From contig DAIERN010000030.1 of assembly GCA_027346765.1 (NCBI GenBank), positions 1 through 10,378 on the forward strand: a DNA stretch of 10,378 nt. Reading direction: 5' to 3'. Made by a program: the position numbers and the translations under genes. Each line of letters starts with the position of its first letter. Position 1 is the stretch's first letter. This document shows positions 1-6,980 of the stretch, in pieces. This DNA is from Chloroflexota bacterium (GTDB lineage Bacteria; Chloroflexota; Limnocylindria; Limnocylindrales; CSP1-4). Under the pieces are notes generated by a model that saw only the letters and a list, made by a program, of their open reading frames with translations, had not been told where the DNA came from and made no database searches.

Positions 1-236
1 CCGGCGGCTACGTTGCTCGCCGCAGCAATGCCGCGCCGCTCTACGGTGACTACGTCGCGGGCGACTTCTGCACCGGCGAGGTGTGGGTAATCCCGGCCAA
101 CTTCACCGCGGGTGATCCGCTGCCCGCTCCGGTCGATGACACCGGCTACAACATCAGCTCCTTTGGGGTGGACAACGCGGGCTACCTGTATCTCGTCGAC
201 CTGGGCGGTTCGATCTACAAGCTCACCGACAGCTAG
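1..236 (+). CDS. PQQ-type sugar dehydrogenase, C-terminal end (partial)
   Basis: Open reading frame entering from the left edge (first full codon at 3) and ending with TAG at 234-236; 77 residues are visible. The stretch GDYVAGDFCTGEVWVI followed by ISSFGVDNAGYLYLVDLGGSIYKL matches the last beta-propeller blade of the glucose/sorbosone dehydrogenase family (soluble PQQ-dependent aldose dehydrogenases), whose members typically end with a 'GDFCSGxIW ... SSFGEDxxGELYVVDxxGxIYRL' pattern. These are usually exported enzymes that oxidise sugars with PQQ and pass electrons to the respiratory chain. The catalytic His and PQQ-binding residues lie upstream, outside the window, so activity cannot be judged. 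The fold is clear, but substrate is not. Confidence 0.8.
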   Translation, partial: GGYVARRSNAAPLYGDYVAGDFCTGEVWVIPANFTAGDPLPAPVDDTGYNISSFGVDNAGYLYLVDLGGSIYKLTDS

Positions 237-590
237 CCCGACAGCCACGCCGGGGCGGGCGCCATCCGCCCATCCTGCCAAAAGCTCATTTGGCGGTCAC
301 TAACGCGCGGAGAAACGATGAAGTTGGCCATCCGCCCGCCACGCGACCACTAAGAGCGTCGAGCGGCGCAGGTTCTCGTCCTAATGCGCCGACTACGGAC
401 GCTTTGGCCAACTGCGCCCTGCCGCATCCTGCCTAGTGCGCCCGGGCGGGTCGTATGACCGCACCACGCCCTCAGCCCAGCGCCCGAGGTGGCGCGGCAG
501 GCACGCCAGGTGCGGGAGCGCGGCCAGGTGCGCGCATAGCGCCCACATGCAGTTCATTTGGCCAGGTTCGGTCAGTGCGGCGAACGACAG
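237..590. other. Gene-free gap between two convergent genes
   Basis: This 354-bp stretch separates the stop of the sugar dehydrogenase (+) from the stop of the nickel transporter (-). A 70-codon open frame at 455-667 runs into the transporter gene and has a low-complexity Ala/Gly/Pro/Arg composition; I do not consider it a gene. Short direct repeats are present (an 11-mer, GCCATCCGCCC, at 261 and 327; a 10-mer, GCCAGGTGCG, at 505 and 523), but they look like chance in GC-rich DNA. Apart from a weak hairpin near 277, I see nothing functional. Confidence 0.6.
277..294 (+). terminator. Weak hairpin after the sugar dehydrogenase
   Basis: The sequence GCCAAA-AGCTCA-TTTGGC can form a 6-bp stem with a 6-nt loop about 40 nt after the stop codon. 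There is no T-run behind it, so it is at best a weak or Rho-assisted terminator or an mRNA-end hairpin. The call rests on position and symmetry only. Confidence 0.22.
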
Positions 591-1565
591 CTAGCCGAAC
601 AGGTGCCCAAGGTTTGGCAGCAGGTTCTCGAAACCGAATAGGAAGGCAGCCCCGATCACCAGGCTGAACACGCCCGCGATCGCCCCCACGACCACGTAGA
701 TCTGGCGCCGGCCCTGGCTGGCGAGGAAGCCCGACGCCGAGATGACCACGATCGCGGTATTGCTTAGGACCAGCCCGACCACGAAGGCGAGCATCATCGG
801 GATCCCCAGGCCGATGCTGCCGGCGCCACCGATCGCCGCGATGAATAGCACCTGTGTCGCGGTCTCAGCGCCAATGCCGTGGATCATGCCCACGCCGAAC
901 GCCGTGCGCGGCCCATACGAGCTCATCTCCAGCGGCTCGACGTGCTCGTGGCCGTGCAGCCACGCCTGGAACCGCCGCCAGCCGTAGCGCGCGCCGTCGA
1001 ACACGAGCATCCAGCGGCTGCGCAGCCGGAAGGCCTCGCCGTGGCGGACGTAGTGGTAGAGCGACACGAACACCCATATGCCCAGGAGAAGCAGGGTCAG
1101 CCCGACTACCCGGGCCATCAGCGGGTCGACCCAGTCGGGCAGCTGCGCGCCGATCAGCAACGCCGCCGCGCCGATGATCACCACGACCGTGGCGTGGCCC
1201 AGAGCGTAGAGCGTGCCCAGGATCACCGGGCCGCGCTCCAATGCGAGGAAGTTGCGGTGTTTGACCGGCGTATGCGGCGGGTGGGGCACGTGGGCGGCCG
1301 CCTCAGCAGCGTGCGTGCGCAGCTCGGCGGCACCGCCGTGTCGATGATCGTGGCCTTGATGCGTCTCGTGCACTTCTTCGTGCTCGACCTCGGCCGCCTC
1401 CGCGGCGCTGGTGGTGCTGGTGATGTCGGTGATCGCCGCCAGGTGGTCCCAGTCGATGCCGTGCCGCAGGCCCAGAACGAGCGCGGTCAGCAGTAGCGCG
1501 ATCGCCCCACCGTCGGTATCAAACATCCGCGGCATTATTGCGGCGGGAAGCGATCCATGGATCAT
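591..1565 (-). CDS. HoxN/HupN/NixA-family nickel/cobalt transporter
   Basis: A 324-residue integral membrane protein that probably imports Ni2+ or Co2+ across the cytoplasmic membrane. Seen: the family signature H-x4-D-H as RHGIDWDHLAAI (His35, Asp40, His41) in an early membrane helix; a GHATVV motif near residue 123, matching the family's GHSxVV; and GAETATQ near 232, a variant of the canonical GFDTATE. Hydrophobic helices are evident around 20-34, 112-140, 150-171, 222-247, 252-278 and 287-312. A loop at about 60-103 is rich in His, Glu and Asp (for example HQGHDHRH) and could bind metal before transport. I chose the ATG at 1565 because a GGAGGT lies 11 nt upstream; later ATGs (1535, 1526) lack such a site. 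The frame stays open further upstream, but that part is antisense to the molybdoenzyme gene. No metalloenzyme partner (hydrogenase, urease, cobalamin genes) is in view, so the substrate is undecided. Confidence 0.85.
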   Translation of the reverse strand: MIHGSLPAAIMPRMFDTDGGAIALLLTALVLGLRHGIDWDHLAAITDITSTTSAAEAAEVEHEEVHETHQGHDHRHGGAAELRTHAAEAAAHVPHPPHTPVKHRNFLALERGPVILGTLYALGHATVVVIIGAAALLIGAQLPDWVDPLMARVVGLTLLLLGIWVFVSLYHYVRHGEAFRLRSRWMLVFDGARYGWRRFQAWLHGHEHVEPLEMSSYGPRTAFGVGMIHGIGAETATQVLFIAAIGGAGSIGLGIPMMLAFVVGLVLSNTAIVVISASGFLASQGRRQIYVVVGAIAGVFSLVIGAAFLFGFENLLPNLGHLFG

Positions 1566-1576
1566 CGCGCCGCGTA

Positions 1577-1582
1577 ACCTCC
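1577..1582 (-). promoter_or_regulatory. Ribosome binding site deciding the Ni/Co transporter start
   Basis: On the minus strand GGAGGT lies 11 nt before the ATG at 1565. It sits in the 22-bp space between two divergent start codons, so it is seen as ACCTCC on the plus strand, directly ahead of the other gene's ATG at 1588, which itself lacks a Shine-Dalgarno sequence. Confidence 0.6.
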
Positions 1583-1587
1583 GTTTG

Positions 1588-3135
1588 ATGAGCAGTGCTG
1601 CGCGCTCAGGATGGCTGAGCTGGTTCCTGGCGGGTGTCGCCGCGGCCGCGGTCGCGATCGGCGTGGGCGAGCTGATCGGCGGCGCCCTGGGCGGCACCTC
1701 GATCGTGGCCGCGATTGGTGCGCTGGTGATCGCGCTCCAGCCGCCGGGCGGCAAGGACCTGATGACGCAGCTGTTCGGCACGAACGACAAGGTCGCGCTC
1801 GAGATCATGGTCACGATCGGCGGCCTGTTCGTGGGCGGGCTCCTTGGTCTGACGGCCAAACGCGACACGCGCATCGCCGCGGCGGGTTTCGTGGGCTTTG
1901 GCGCGGTCGCCTTCGTGCTGCTCATGAACGACCCGCTCAACCTGCTCTACGCCTCGGCTCTGGTGGTGTTCGCTGCCGTTCTCGGCGGGCTCATGACGCT
2001 CAGCTGGTTGACCGGCGCGATCCAGCACTTCAGCGCCTCGACTGGCACAACCATGGACATCGGCCGGCGCGGCTTCGTCGCCACAGCGGCGTTGCTGATC
2101 GTTGGCGGCAGTGGGCTGGTGGCGGTGGGTCGGCTGCTGGGCGGCTCGGTCGGTAGCTCGTCAACGCCTCCGGTCGGGATCCCCAAACCGGGCGAGACGG
2201 TCGCGCCGGTCGCGGCGACTGCCGACTTCTCGACCGACCCGGCCGTTGCCGGCCTCTCGCCCATCGTTGTCCCGAACGCCGACTTCTACCGCATCGACAC
2301 GCGCCTCTCGACGCCGCGCATCGACAGCGCCACCTGGACACTGCGCGTGCACGGCATGGTCGACCAAGAGGTGATGCTGACCTACGACCAGCTGCTCGCG
2401 CGACCGCTGGTCGAGCGCTACGTCACGATCGCGTGCGTCTCGAACGAGGTCGGCGGGCACCTCGTGGGCAACGCCAAGTGGACCGGCACCTCGCTGGTCG
2501 ATCTGCTCGACGAGGCGGGCATCAAGGCCGGCGCAACCCAGGTGGTCGGCCGCTCCTTCGACGGTTGGACCAGCGGCTTCCCGACCGACCACCTCGCCGG
2601 TGCCGGCAAGGACGCCATGGTGGTCGTCGCGATGAACGGCGAGCCGTTACCGGCACAGCACGGTTTTCCGGCGCGGCTCATCGTGCCCGGGCTCTTCGGC
2701 TACGTGAGCGCCACCAAGTGGCTGAGCGACATCGAGCTCACGACACTCGAGGCGTTCGACGCGTATTGGGTGCCGCTGGGCTGGTCGAAGCTGGGGCCCA
2801 TCCTGACCCAGTCGCGCATCGACCGGCCTGCGTACGGTGCGTTCGCCAAGGCCGGCCAGTACTCGGTCGCGGGCGTTGCCTGGGCACCGACGCGCGGCAT
2901 CAGCAAGGTCGAGGTCCAGCTCGACAACGGCGACTGGCAGCCGGCGCAGCTATCGCAGCCGCTGTCGAACTACGCGTGGGTCCAGTGGCGCGCAACGTTT
3001 GAACTTGCCGCGGGGCCGCACACCGTCACCGTTCGCGCCACCGACGGCACCGGCGCCACTCAGCCGGAAGGCGCAACCCCGCCGCCGCCCGACGGGGCCC
3101 GCGGCTGGCACAAGGTTCAGTTCAGCGCGGGCTAG
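1588..3135 (+). CDS. Membrane-anchored molybdopterin oxidoreductase (sulfite oxidase/YedY type)
   Basis: A 515-residue protein in three parts. Residues about 8-142 hold five hydrophobic helices, an arrangement I recognise from actinobacterial and Chloroflexota molybdoenzymes of this type. Residues 160-184 are a Tat-like segment (GRRGFVATAALL followed by a hydrophobic run), implying that the rest lies outside the cytoplasm. Residues about 225-400 are the oxidoreductase molybdopterin-binding domain; the only cysteine, Cys283 in IACVSNEVGG, sits where sulfite oxidase-family enzymes have their molybdenum ligand. Residues about 405-515 (KVEVQLDNGDW, then RATDGTG) resemble the Ig-like Mo-cofactor dimerisation domain. 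The start at 1588 matches where I would expect homologues to begin, but has no Shine-Dalgarno; an in-frame ATG at 1411 would overlap the divergent gene. The substrate (sulfite, an oxidised protein side chain, or something else) cannot be read from sequence, and no cytochrome partner is adjacent. Confidence 0.85.
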   Translation: MSSAARSGWLSWFLAGVAAAAVAIGVGELIGGALGGTSIVAAIGALVIALQPPGGKDLMTQLFGTNDKVALEIMVTIGGLFVGGLLGLTAKRDTRIAAAGFVGFGAVAFVLLMNDPLNLLYASALVVFAAVLGGLMTLSWLTGAIQHFSASTGTTMDIGRRGFVATAALLIVGGSGLVAVGRLLGGSVGSSSTPPVGIPKPGETVAPVAATADFSTDPAVAGLSPIVVPNADFYRIDTRLSTPRIDSATWTLRVHGMVDQEVMLTYDQLLARPLVERYVTIACVSNEVGGHLVGNAKWTGTSLVDLLDEAGIKAGATQVVGRSFDGWTSGFPTDHLAGAGKDAMVVVAMNGEPLPAQHGFPARLIVPGLFGYVSATKWLSDIELTTLEAFDAYWVPLGWSKLGPILTQSRIDRPAYGAFAKAGQYSVAGVAWAPTRGISKVEVQLDNGDWQPAQLSQPLSNYAWVQWRATFELAAGPHTVTVRATDGTGATQPEGATPPPPDGARGWHKVQFSAG

Positions 3136-3616
3136 CCCGCGTCACGTGGGAGTGGATGAAATCCAGAATCGCGTCGCGTTCCGCAGGTGAGCCCATGGCA
3201 CGCGTCGGCAGCCACGTGACCGTCCTCTTGCCATGGCGCAAGACGATGACCGCGCCACTCTCGAGGTAGTTGTCCGCGGCCGACCAGTTCACGCGCGCCT
3301 TGCCCGCGACGGTGTCCGAGTCGATGCCGCCGTCGTCGATCGTGTAGCTCGCCTGCGTCCCTATGACGCGCTTGCCAATCGAGCCTGCCCGCAGGCGATC
3401 CGCATAGCGCGTCGTCGAAACAAGGAAGAGGAATGCGCCCATGCCAACGAGAACCGCGCCCAGGGTCACGTCGCCCAGGTAGGCGAGGTAGATCCCGTAC
3501 AGCCCGCCCACGATGCCGGCGCCCATCCCGACGTTGTTGAGCGTCCGCTGCGCGACGCGCAGGTAGTCGACCAGATCGTCGCGACTTATCTGGAAACTCG
3601 CGGTGAATGGCGGCAT
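3122..3616 (-). CDS. YcxB-like small membrane protein
   Basis: A 164-residue protein of unknown function. It has a soluble N-terminus (SFQISRDDLVDYLRVAQR), two adjacent hydrophobic helices at about 29-48 and 51-68, a basic stretch, then a C-terminal soluble part containing VNWSAADNYLE (Trp111) and VTWLPTRAM. This layout, two helices then a small PH-like domain with a conserved W and a 'lP.ra' strand, matches the YcxB-like C-terminal family. Start choice is uncertain: ATGs at 3634, 3625 and 3616 are all in frame and none has a good ribosome site; I took 3616 because family members begin just before the 'FxxSxDD' strand. The end overlaps the molybdoenzyme tail-to-tail by 14 bp. No biochemical role is known to me. 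Confidence 0.65.
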   Translation of the reverse strand: MPPFTASFQISRDDLVDYLRVAQRTLNNVGMGAGIVGGLYGIYLAYLGDVTLGAVLVGMGAFLFLVSTTRYADRLRAGSIGKRVIGTQASYTIDDGGIDSDTVAGKARVNWSAADNYLESGAVIVLRHGKRTVTWLPTRAMGSPAERDAILDFIHSHVTRASPR

Positions 3617-3917
3617 TGTGGGCATAGCGCGCATGCTAGGGCGCAAAGCTGCGAGATACGCAGCCACCTTCAACCGCGTCGGCAATCCCCGCTCGGTACG
3701 ACTTTTCGTTCCGGCTTCGGCGCGCTCACCTGGAATGAGCCAAATCTCAGCGCTTTACCCACGCAGCCGTACGAAAAGCCGTGCCGCTGAGTCCTACCGG
3801 GCCCCAAATCGGGCTGAACCAGCCGCGCCCGGCGAACCGCAGTTCGATTTAGCGCACAGATGAGAGGATCCGCCGCCATCGATGCGTCGTTCGGGGCGGC
3901 CGTCGAATGTCGGACAT
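3617..3917. other. Intergenic gap between ABC importer and YcxB-like gene
   Basis: These 301 bp lie after the ATPase stop and before the YcxB-like start, both on the minus strand. The gap should hold the end of the long minus-strand operon and the promoter of the YcxB-like gene. I found only weak symmetry: CTTTTCGT at 3702-3709 with its complement ACGAAAAG at 3771-3778 (61-nt spacer), and GCCGCC/GGCGGC at 3872-3877 and 3895-3900 (17-nt loop, no T-run). No convincing -35/-10 pair or terminator was found. Short open frames on both strands here look like noise. Confidence 0.5.
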
Positions 3918-4664
3918 CTATAACCGTCCGGCGCTGATGATGCGCTGCAGGAACTGCTGCGTCCGCTCTTCGCGCGGCGCGGTCAGGATCTGCGCCGGCG
4001 GCCCCTCCTCCAGGATCACGCCCGCGTCGAGGAAGCAGATGCGGTCGGCCACGTCACGCGCGAACCCCATTTCGTGGGTCGCGATGACGAGCGTCATGCC
4101 CTCGCGCGCCAGCTCGCGGATGACGTCGAGCACTTCGGCGACAAGCGCCGGGTCCAGCGCGGCCGTGATCTCATCGAGCAGGAGGACGTTGGGTCGCATA
4201 GCGAGCGCGCGAACGATCGCGGCACGCTGCTGCTGGCCGCCCGACAGCCGGTCCGGGTACTCGTTGCGCTTATCGGCCAGGCCAAATCGGTTCAGCAGCT
4301 CCATCGCCCGGGAGTCGGCTTCCGCGGCGGACAGCTTGAGAACCTTGCGCGGCGCTAGGGTCACGTTGCCCATCACCGTCATGTGGGGGAAGAGGTTGAA
4401 CGCCTGGAAGACGATGCCCACGTGGCGCCGGACGCGATTCACATTGGTGCCGCGCGCCGTGATCTCCTCGCCCTCGATCCAGATCCGCCCCGCGCTGATG
4501 TCCTCGAGCAGGTTGATGCAGCGCAGCAGCGTTGACTTGCCGCTGCCGGATGCGCCGATCAGGCACACCACCTCGTCCTGGGCAACGGTCAGGTCGATGC
4601 CGCGCAGCACTTCGACCGCGCCGTAGGACTTGCGTAGGCCCTGGACCTGCAGCGCCGTGGTCAC
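3918..4664 (-). CDS. Polar amino acid ABC transporter, ATP-binding protein
   Basis: A 248-residue cytoplasmic ATPase of the GlnQ/HisP type. Seen: Walker A GASGSGKST (37-45), Q-loop VFQAFNLFPH (Gln87), signature LSGGQQQR (140-147), Walker B VLLLDE (160-165) and H-loop ATHEM (His197). All catalytic residues are present. The D-loop region reads EITAALDP where most relatives have EPTSALDP, a mild variant. Translation starts at GTG (4662-4664), which overlaps the permease stop as GTGA, indicating translational coupling. It is the last gene of the minus-strand run and powers the permease at 4661-5527 with the lipoprotein at 5550-6578. Only one permease gene is present, so the transmembrane unit is probably a homodimer. 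Confidence 0.93.
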   Translation of the reverse strand: MTTALQVQGLRKSYGAVEVLRGIDLTVAQDEVVCLIGASGSGKSTLLRCINLLEDISAGRIWIEGEEITARGTNVNRVRRHVGIVFQAFNLFPHMTVMGNVTLAPRKVLKLSAAEADSRAMELLNRFGLADKRNEYPDRLSGGQQQRAAIVRALAMRPNVLLLDEITAALDPALVAEVLDVIRELAREGMTLVIATHEMGFARDVADRICFLDAGVILEEGPPAQILTAPREERTQQFLQRIISAGRL

Positions 4665-5527
4665 CGCGCGATGCCGGCCATCTGCCGCCGCCGATCACGT
4701 GCCATCAGCCAGTCGACGAACCGTGTCAGCGGGATCGTCATCACCAGGAACAGCAGGCCACAGGCGATGAATGGCGTCAGGTTGAAGGCTGCGCCCGAAA
4801 CGTTCTGCGTCTGCCGGAAGACCTCGATCACGCCAATGGTCGAAACGAGCGCCGTGTCTTTCTGCAGCCCGATGAAGTCATTCAGCAGTGGCGGAATCAC
4901 GCGGCGGAACGCCTGGGGCAGAACCACGTGGCGCAACGCCTGGGCACGCGACAGACCCAGCGACCGCGCGGCCGCTTCCTGCGAAGGGTGAACGCTCTCA
5001 ATGCCGGCGCGGTACACCTCGGCGACATAGGCCGACCAGCACAGCACAAGCGCGACCATGCCCAGCACGAACAGGTCGTTGGTCAGGCCGGGAATGCGCA
5101 AGCCAGGAACGCCGAAGCCGATCACGTAGATGACCAGGATGCTGGGCAGCCCGCGAAAGACGTCGGTGTAAACGATGGACATCAGGCGCAATGGGAAGAA
5201 AGCAGGTCCCGGCAAGCTGCGCATCACTGCCAGCACCAATCCAAAGAGGAGGATCAGAACCTCGGCCAGCAGGAATAGCTGGATGTTCTTCCAGAGCGCC
5301 CGGGCAATCCCCGGGAACGTCGTGTCGAAGATGTCGGACGAAAAGAAGAACCGGTGAACCGACTCCCAGCCGGGCGAGCTGACGACGACGTAGCCGATCA
5401 GCCCGAAGACAACGACGGTCGACAGGAGTGCCACGAGGGCGCCGCCGCCCGCACGCCCGAAGTCGAGCAGCCGTGAACCGCGATTACCGGCGAGTTCCGG
5501 CGGGGTCGCGGGTGCGACCCCGCTCAT
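4661..5527 (-). CDS. Polar amino acid ABC transporter, permease
   Basis: A 288-residue HisM/GlnP-type permease. Seen: a long N-terminal segment with a first helix at about 28-49, then a typical five-helix core with helices near 82-103, 114-138, 151-170 and 253-270. The EAA loop that docks onto the ATPase is clear: HPSQEAAARSLGLSRAQAL (about 180-198), with the invariant Gly191. LQKDTALVSTIGVIEV (221-236) is the usual sequence after the EAA loop in amino-acid permeases. The extra N-terminal helix and the periplasmic stretch FFSSDIFDTTFPG resemble permeases of general amino acid importers. The start (ATG at 5525-5527) lies 22 bp after the lipoprotein stop; its ribosome site is weak (GCTGGG). The stop overlaps the ATPase start by 4 nt. 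Confidence 0.92.
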   Translation of the reverse strand: MSGVAPATPPELAGNRGSRLLDFGRAGGGALVALLSTVVVFGLIGYVVVSSPGWESVHRFFFSSDIFDTTFPGIARALWKNIQLFLLAEVLILLFGLVLAVMRSLPGPAFFPLRLMSIVYTDVFRGLPSILVIYVIGFGVPGLRIPGLTNDLFVLGMVALVLCWSAYVAEVYRAGIESVHPSQEAAARSLGLSRAQALRHVVLPQAFRRVIPPLLNDFIGLQKDTALVSTIGVIEVFRQTQNVSGAAFNLTPFIACGLLFLVMTIPLTRFVDWLMARDRRRQMAGIAR

Positions 5528-5549
5528 TGCGCTAACCCAGCGTCAGCGG

Positions 5550-6578
5550 CTACTCGAAGAAGGGGACGTCCTGACCCGTGTTGATCCACTTGTCGAGGAT
5601 GCCCTGGAGCGTTCCGTCGGCCTTGATCTGGGCGATCGCCTGGTTCACGCAGCTCACGAGCGGGTTGCCCAGCTCGAGTATGGCGCCCACCTCGTCGGGC
5701 GTTGCCGGCGGCCCAAATTGGCCGACGATCGTGCCCTCCGGGTCGGGCGTGTCGAAGTTCTCGAGCTGCGCGTCGCGCATGTAGAAGGCTGTCGAGAGGT
5801 CGACGATGATCCCATCGGCCTGGCCGTTCTGGAGCGCCTGCAGAACATCGGCATTGGTGTTCAGCACAATGGGCTCAGCCGTAGGCTGGATCACATCCTG
5901 GATCAGCTTGAGGCTGGTGGTGTTCGCGGCTGCCGCGAACTTGTATGCCTTGAGATCGGCCAGCGTCGTCGCGCCGGTGATGGCGTTGGGCGTCAGCGCG
6001 AGAAGCGATTGGTTCGAGTCGAAATACGGCTCGGTGAAGGTGACCGCCTGGGCGCGGTCCGGGCGGATGGAAATCTGTGCCATGTGGAAGTCGAACGGCT
6101 TGGGACCGGGCGCGAACGCCTGCTCGAACACCGGGTTAGCTACCCAGTCGACCTTGTCCGGGGTGAAGCCCATCGCGGCCGCGATCGCATAGGCCGTGGC
6201 GCCCTCGAAGCCTTTCATCGAGTACGGCTCGGCGGAGAAGTCGGTCGAGCTCCAGGGCGACCCATCGGCCGGCTCGTTGTCGTACTGCTCTGACGCGTCC
6301 CCGCCCCACCATGGCGGATACGCCGGTATGTCCGTGCTGAGCGTCAGCCGGCCGGGATTCTTGAGGTTCGGAGTGGCGCAGGCGTCGGCGACCTCAGTGG
6401 GCGTCGGCGCAGCCGTGGGGGCCGCGGTCGGCGTTGCGGTTGGCGCCACGGTCGGGGCGGCCGTCGCAGTCGCAGTTGGCGCGGGCGTGGGCGCAGGTGT
6501 TGGAGTGGCGGCAGGGCCGGCACAAGCGGCTAGCAACAGGACCACGCCGCCGATTGCCAGGAAACGCATCGATCTCAC
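5550..6578 (-). CDS. Polar amino acid ABC transporter, substrate-binding lipoprotein
   Basis: A 342-residue extracytoplasmic binding protein. The N-terminus has a positively charged MRSMR, a hydrophobic run and a lipobox LAAC (Cys19), so it should be lipid-anchored. Residues about 23-62 are almost pure Pro, Thr and Ala (PTPAPTPAPTATAT and so on), a flexible spacer of the kind common in Chloroflexota lipoproteins. The binding domain follows from about 75: RLTLSTDIPAYPPW, then DFHMAQISIRPDRAQAVTFT with EPYFDSNQSLLAL, which is the family-3 (amino acid) solute-binding signature in which 'I..R..R...V.F..PY' lines the ligand pocket. The C-terminus LQGILDKWINTG is typical. A large insert near 86-110 (WWGGDASEQYDNEPADG) is unusual and may shape specificity. 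The start is GTG at 6576-6578, chosen by ribosome-site spacing. The ligand is unknown; co-direction with paa genes hints at an aromatic compound but does not prove it. Confidence 0.88.
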   Translation of the reverse strand: MRSMRFLAIGGVVLLLAACAGPAATPTPAPTPAPTATATAAPTVAPTATPTAAPTAAPTPTEVADACATPNLKNPGRLTLSTDIPAYPPWWGGDASEQYDNEPADGSPWSSTDFSAEPYSMKGFEGATAYAIAAAMGFTPDKVDWVANPVFEQAFAPGPKPFDFHMAQISIRPDRAQAVTFTEPYFDSNQSLLALTPNAITGATTLADLKAYKFAAAANTTSLKLIQDVIQPTAEPIVLNTNADVLQALQNGQADGIIVDLSTAFYMRDAQLENFDTPDPEGTIVGQFGPPATPDEVGAILELGNPLVSCVNQAIAQIKADGTLQGILDKWINTGQDVPFFE

Positions 6579-6584
6579 CGCTCA

Positions 6585-6591
6585 CTCCTCC
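6585..6591 (-). promoter_or_regulatory. Ribosome binding site favouring a GTG start for the lipoprotein
   Basis: GGAGGAG on the minus strand lies 6 nt before the GTG at 6578 but 15 nt before the in-frame ATG at 6569. The spacing favours the GTG. It is one of the strongest ribosome sites in the window, which fits high expression of a binding protein relative to its permease. Confidence 0.6.
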
Positions 6592-6626
6592 GAAAGATGA
6601 GGCGCGAGGATAGCAAGGAAGCCGGG

Positions 6627-6980
6627 CTACTGGCTCGAGCCTCTATGGACGATCGCGTTGATGATCGTGACGATGCCGAATATGACCAGGCCGATCAGCG
6701 CCCACGGGTACTGGCCCGCTCCGGCCGGGACGGGCGCGGCGATCACCTCGCCGATGCCCAGCGCGATGAGGATCAGGCCCCAGCCGGCGACGATCCACTT
6801 GGGCAGGCGCGGAATGAAGACCCACGCCAGAACGAGGCCCAGCGTCAGCGCCGCGGCCAGCCATAGGACCGTGATGTCGATCTGCCGCCGGACCGGCTCG
6901 TTCATCGCCAGCGCGGCGAGCGTCGACAGACCTGCGGCGGAAAGGCCGCTCACGGCCAGTGCGAACCGGTCGCGGATCAT
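6627..6980 (-). CDS. Small four-helix membrane protein coupled to paaD
   Basis: A 117-residue protein I do not recognise. It is mostly hydrophobic, with four likely membrane helices: about 6-25 (ALAVSGLSAAGLSTLAAL), 36-56 (ITVLWLAAALTLGLVLAWVF), 62-83 and 91-111 (WALIGLVIFGIVTIINAIV). No cysteine or metal-binding motif is visible, so an electron-transfer role is not supported. Its ATG (6978-6980) shares one base with the paaD stop (TGATG), and an AAGGAGGT sits 3 nt upstream inside paaD, closer than usual. It takes the place in the operon where other phenylacetate clusters often carry the reductase gene paaE, but is unrelated to PaaE. A role in substrate entry, product export or membrane anchoring is possible but unproven. 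Confidence 0.75.
   Translation of the reverse strand: MIRDRFALAVSGLSAAGLSTLAALAMNEPVRRQIDITVLWLAAALTLGLVLAWVFIPRLPKWIVAGWGLILIALGIGEVIAAPVPAGAGQYPWALIGLVIFGIVTIINAIVHRGSSQ

Noticed and set aside
261..337. Repeated 11-mer GCCATCCGCCC at 261-271 and 327-337
   Set aside because: Only two copies, GC-rich, with no flanking similarity; chance is enough.
455..667. 70-codon open frame in the left gap
   Set aside because: Low-complexity composition, no ribosome site, and it overlaps the end of the nickel transporter antisense; typical of GC-rich DNA.
1566..1940. In-frame N-terminal extension of the nickel transporter
   Set aside because: It lies antisense to the molybdoenzyme's membrane helices, is low-complexity Pro/Ser/Arg, and a good ribosome site supports the start at 1565.
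3702..3778. CTTTTCGT ... ACGAAAAG inverted repeat
   Set aside because: Arms of 8 bp separated by 61 nt, with no further symmetry or mobile-element genes inside.
3872..3900. GCCGCC/GGCGGC inverted repeat after the ATPase gene as a terminator
   Set aside because: A 6-bp stem with a 17-nt loop and no T-run is too weak to call.
3907..4626. 239-codon plus-strand frame opposite the ATPase gene
   Set aside because: It mirrors a gene with all ABC ATPase motifs; its Ser/Arg-rich product shows no domain.
6579..6626. Promoter for the ABC importer in the 48-bp gap
   Set aside because: A TATCCT on the minus strand could be a -10, but no -35-like hexamer sits 16-18 nt upstream.
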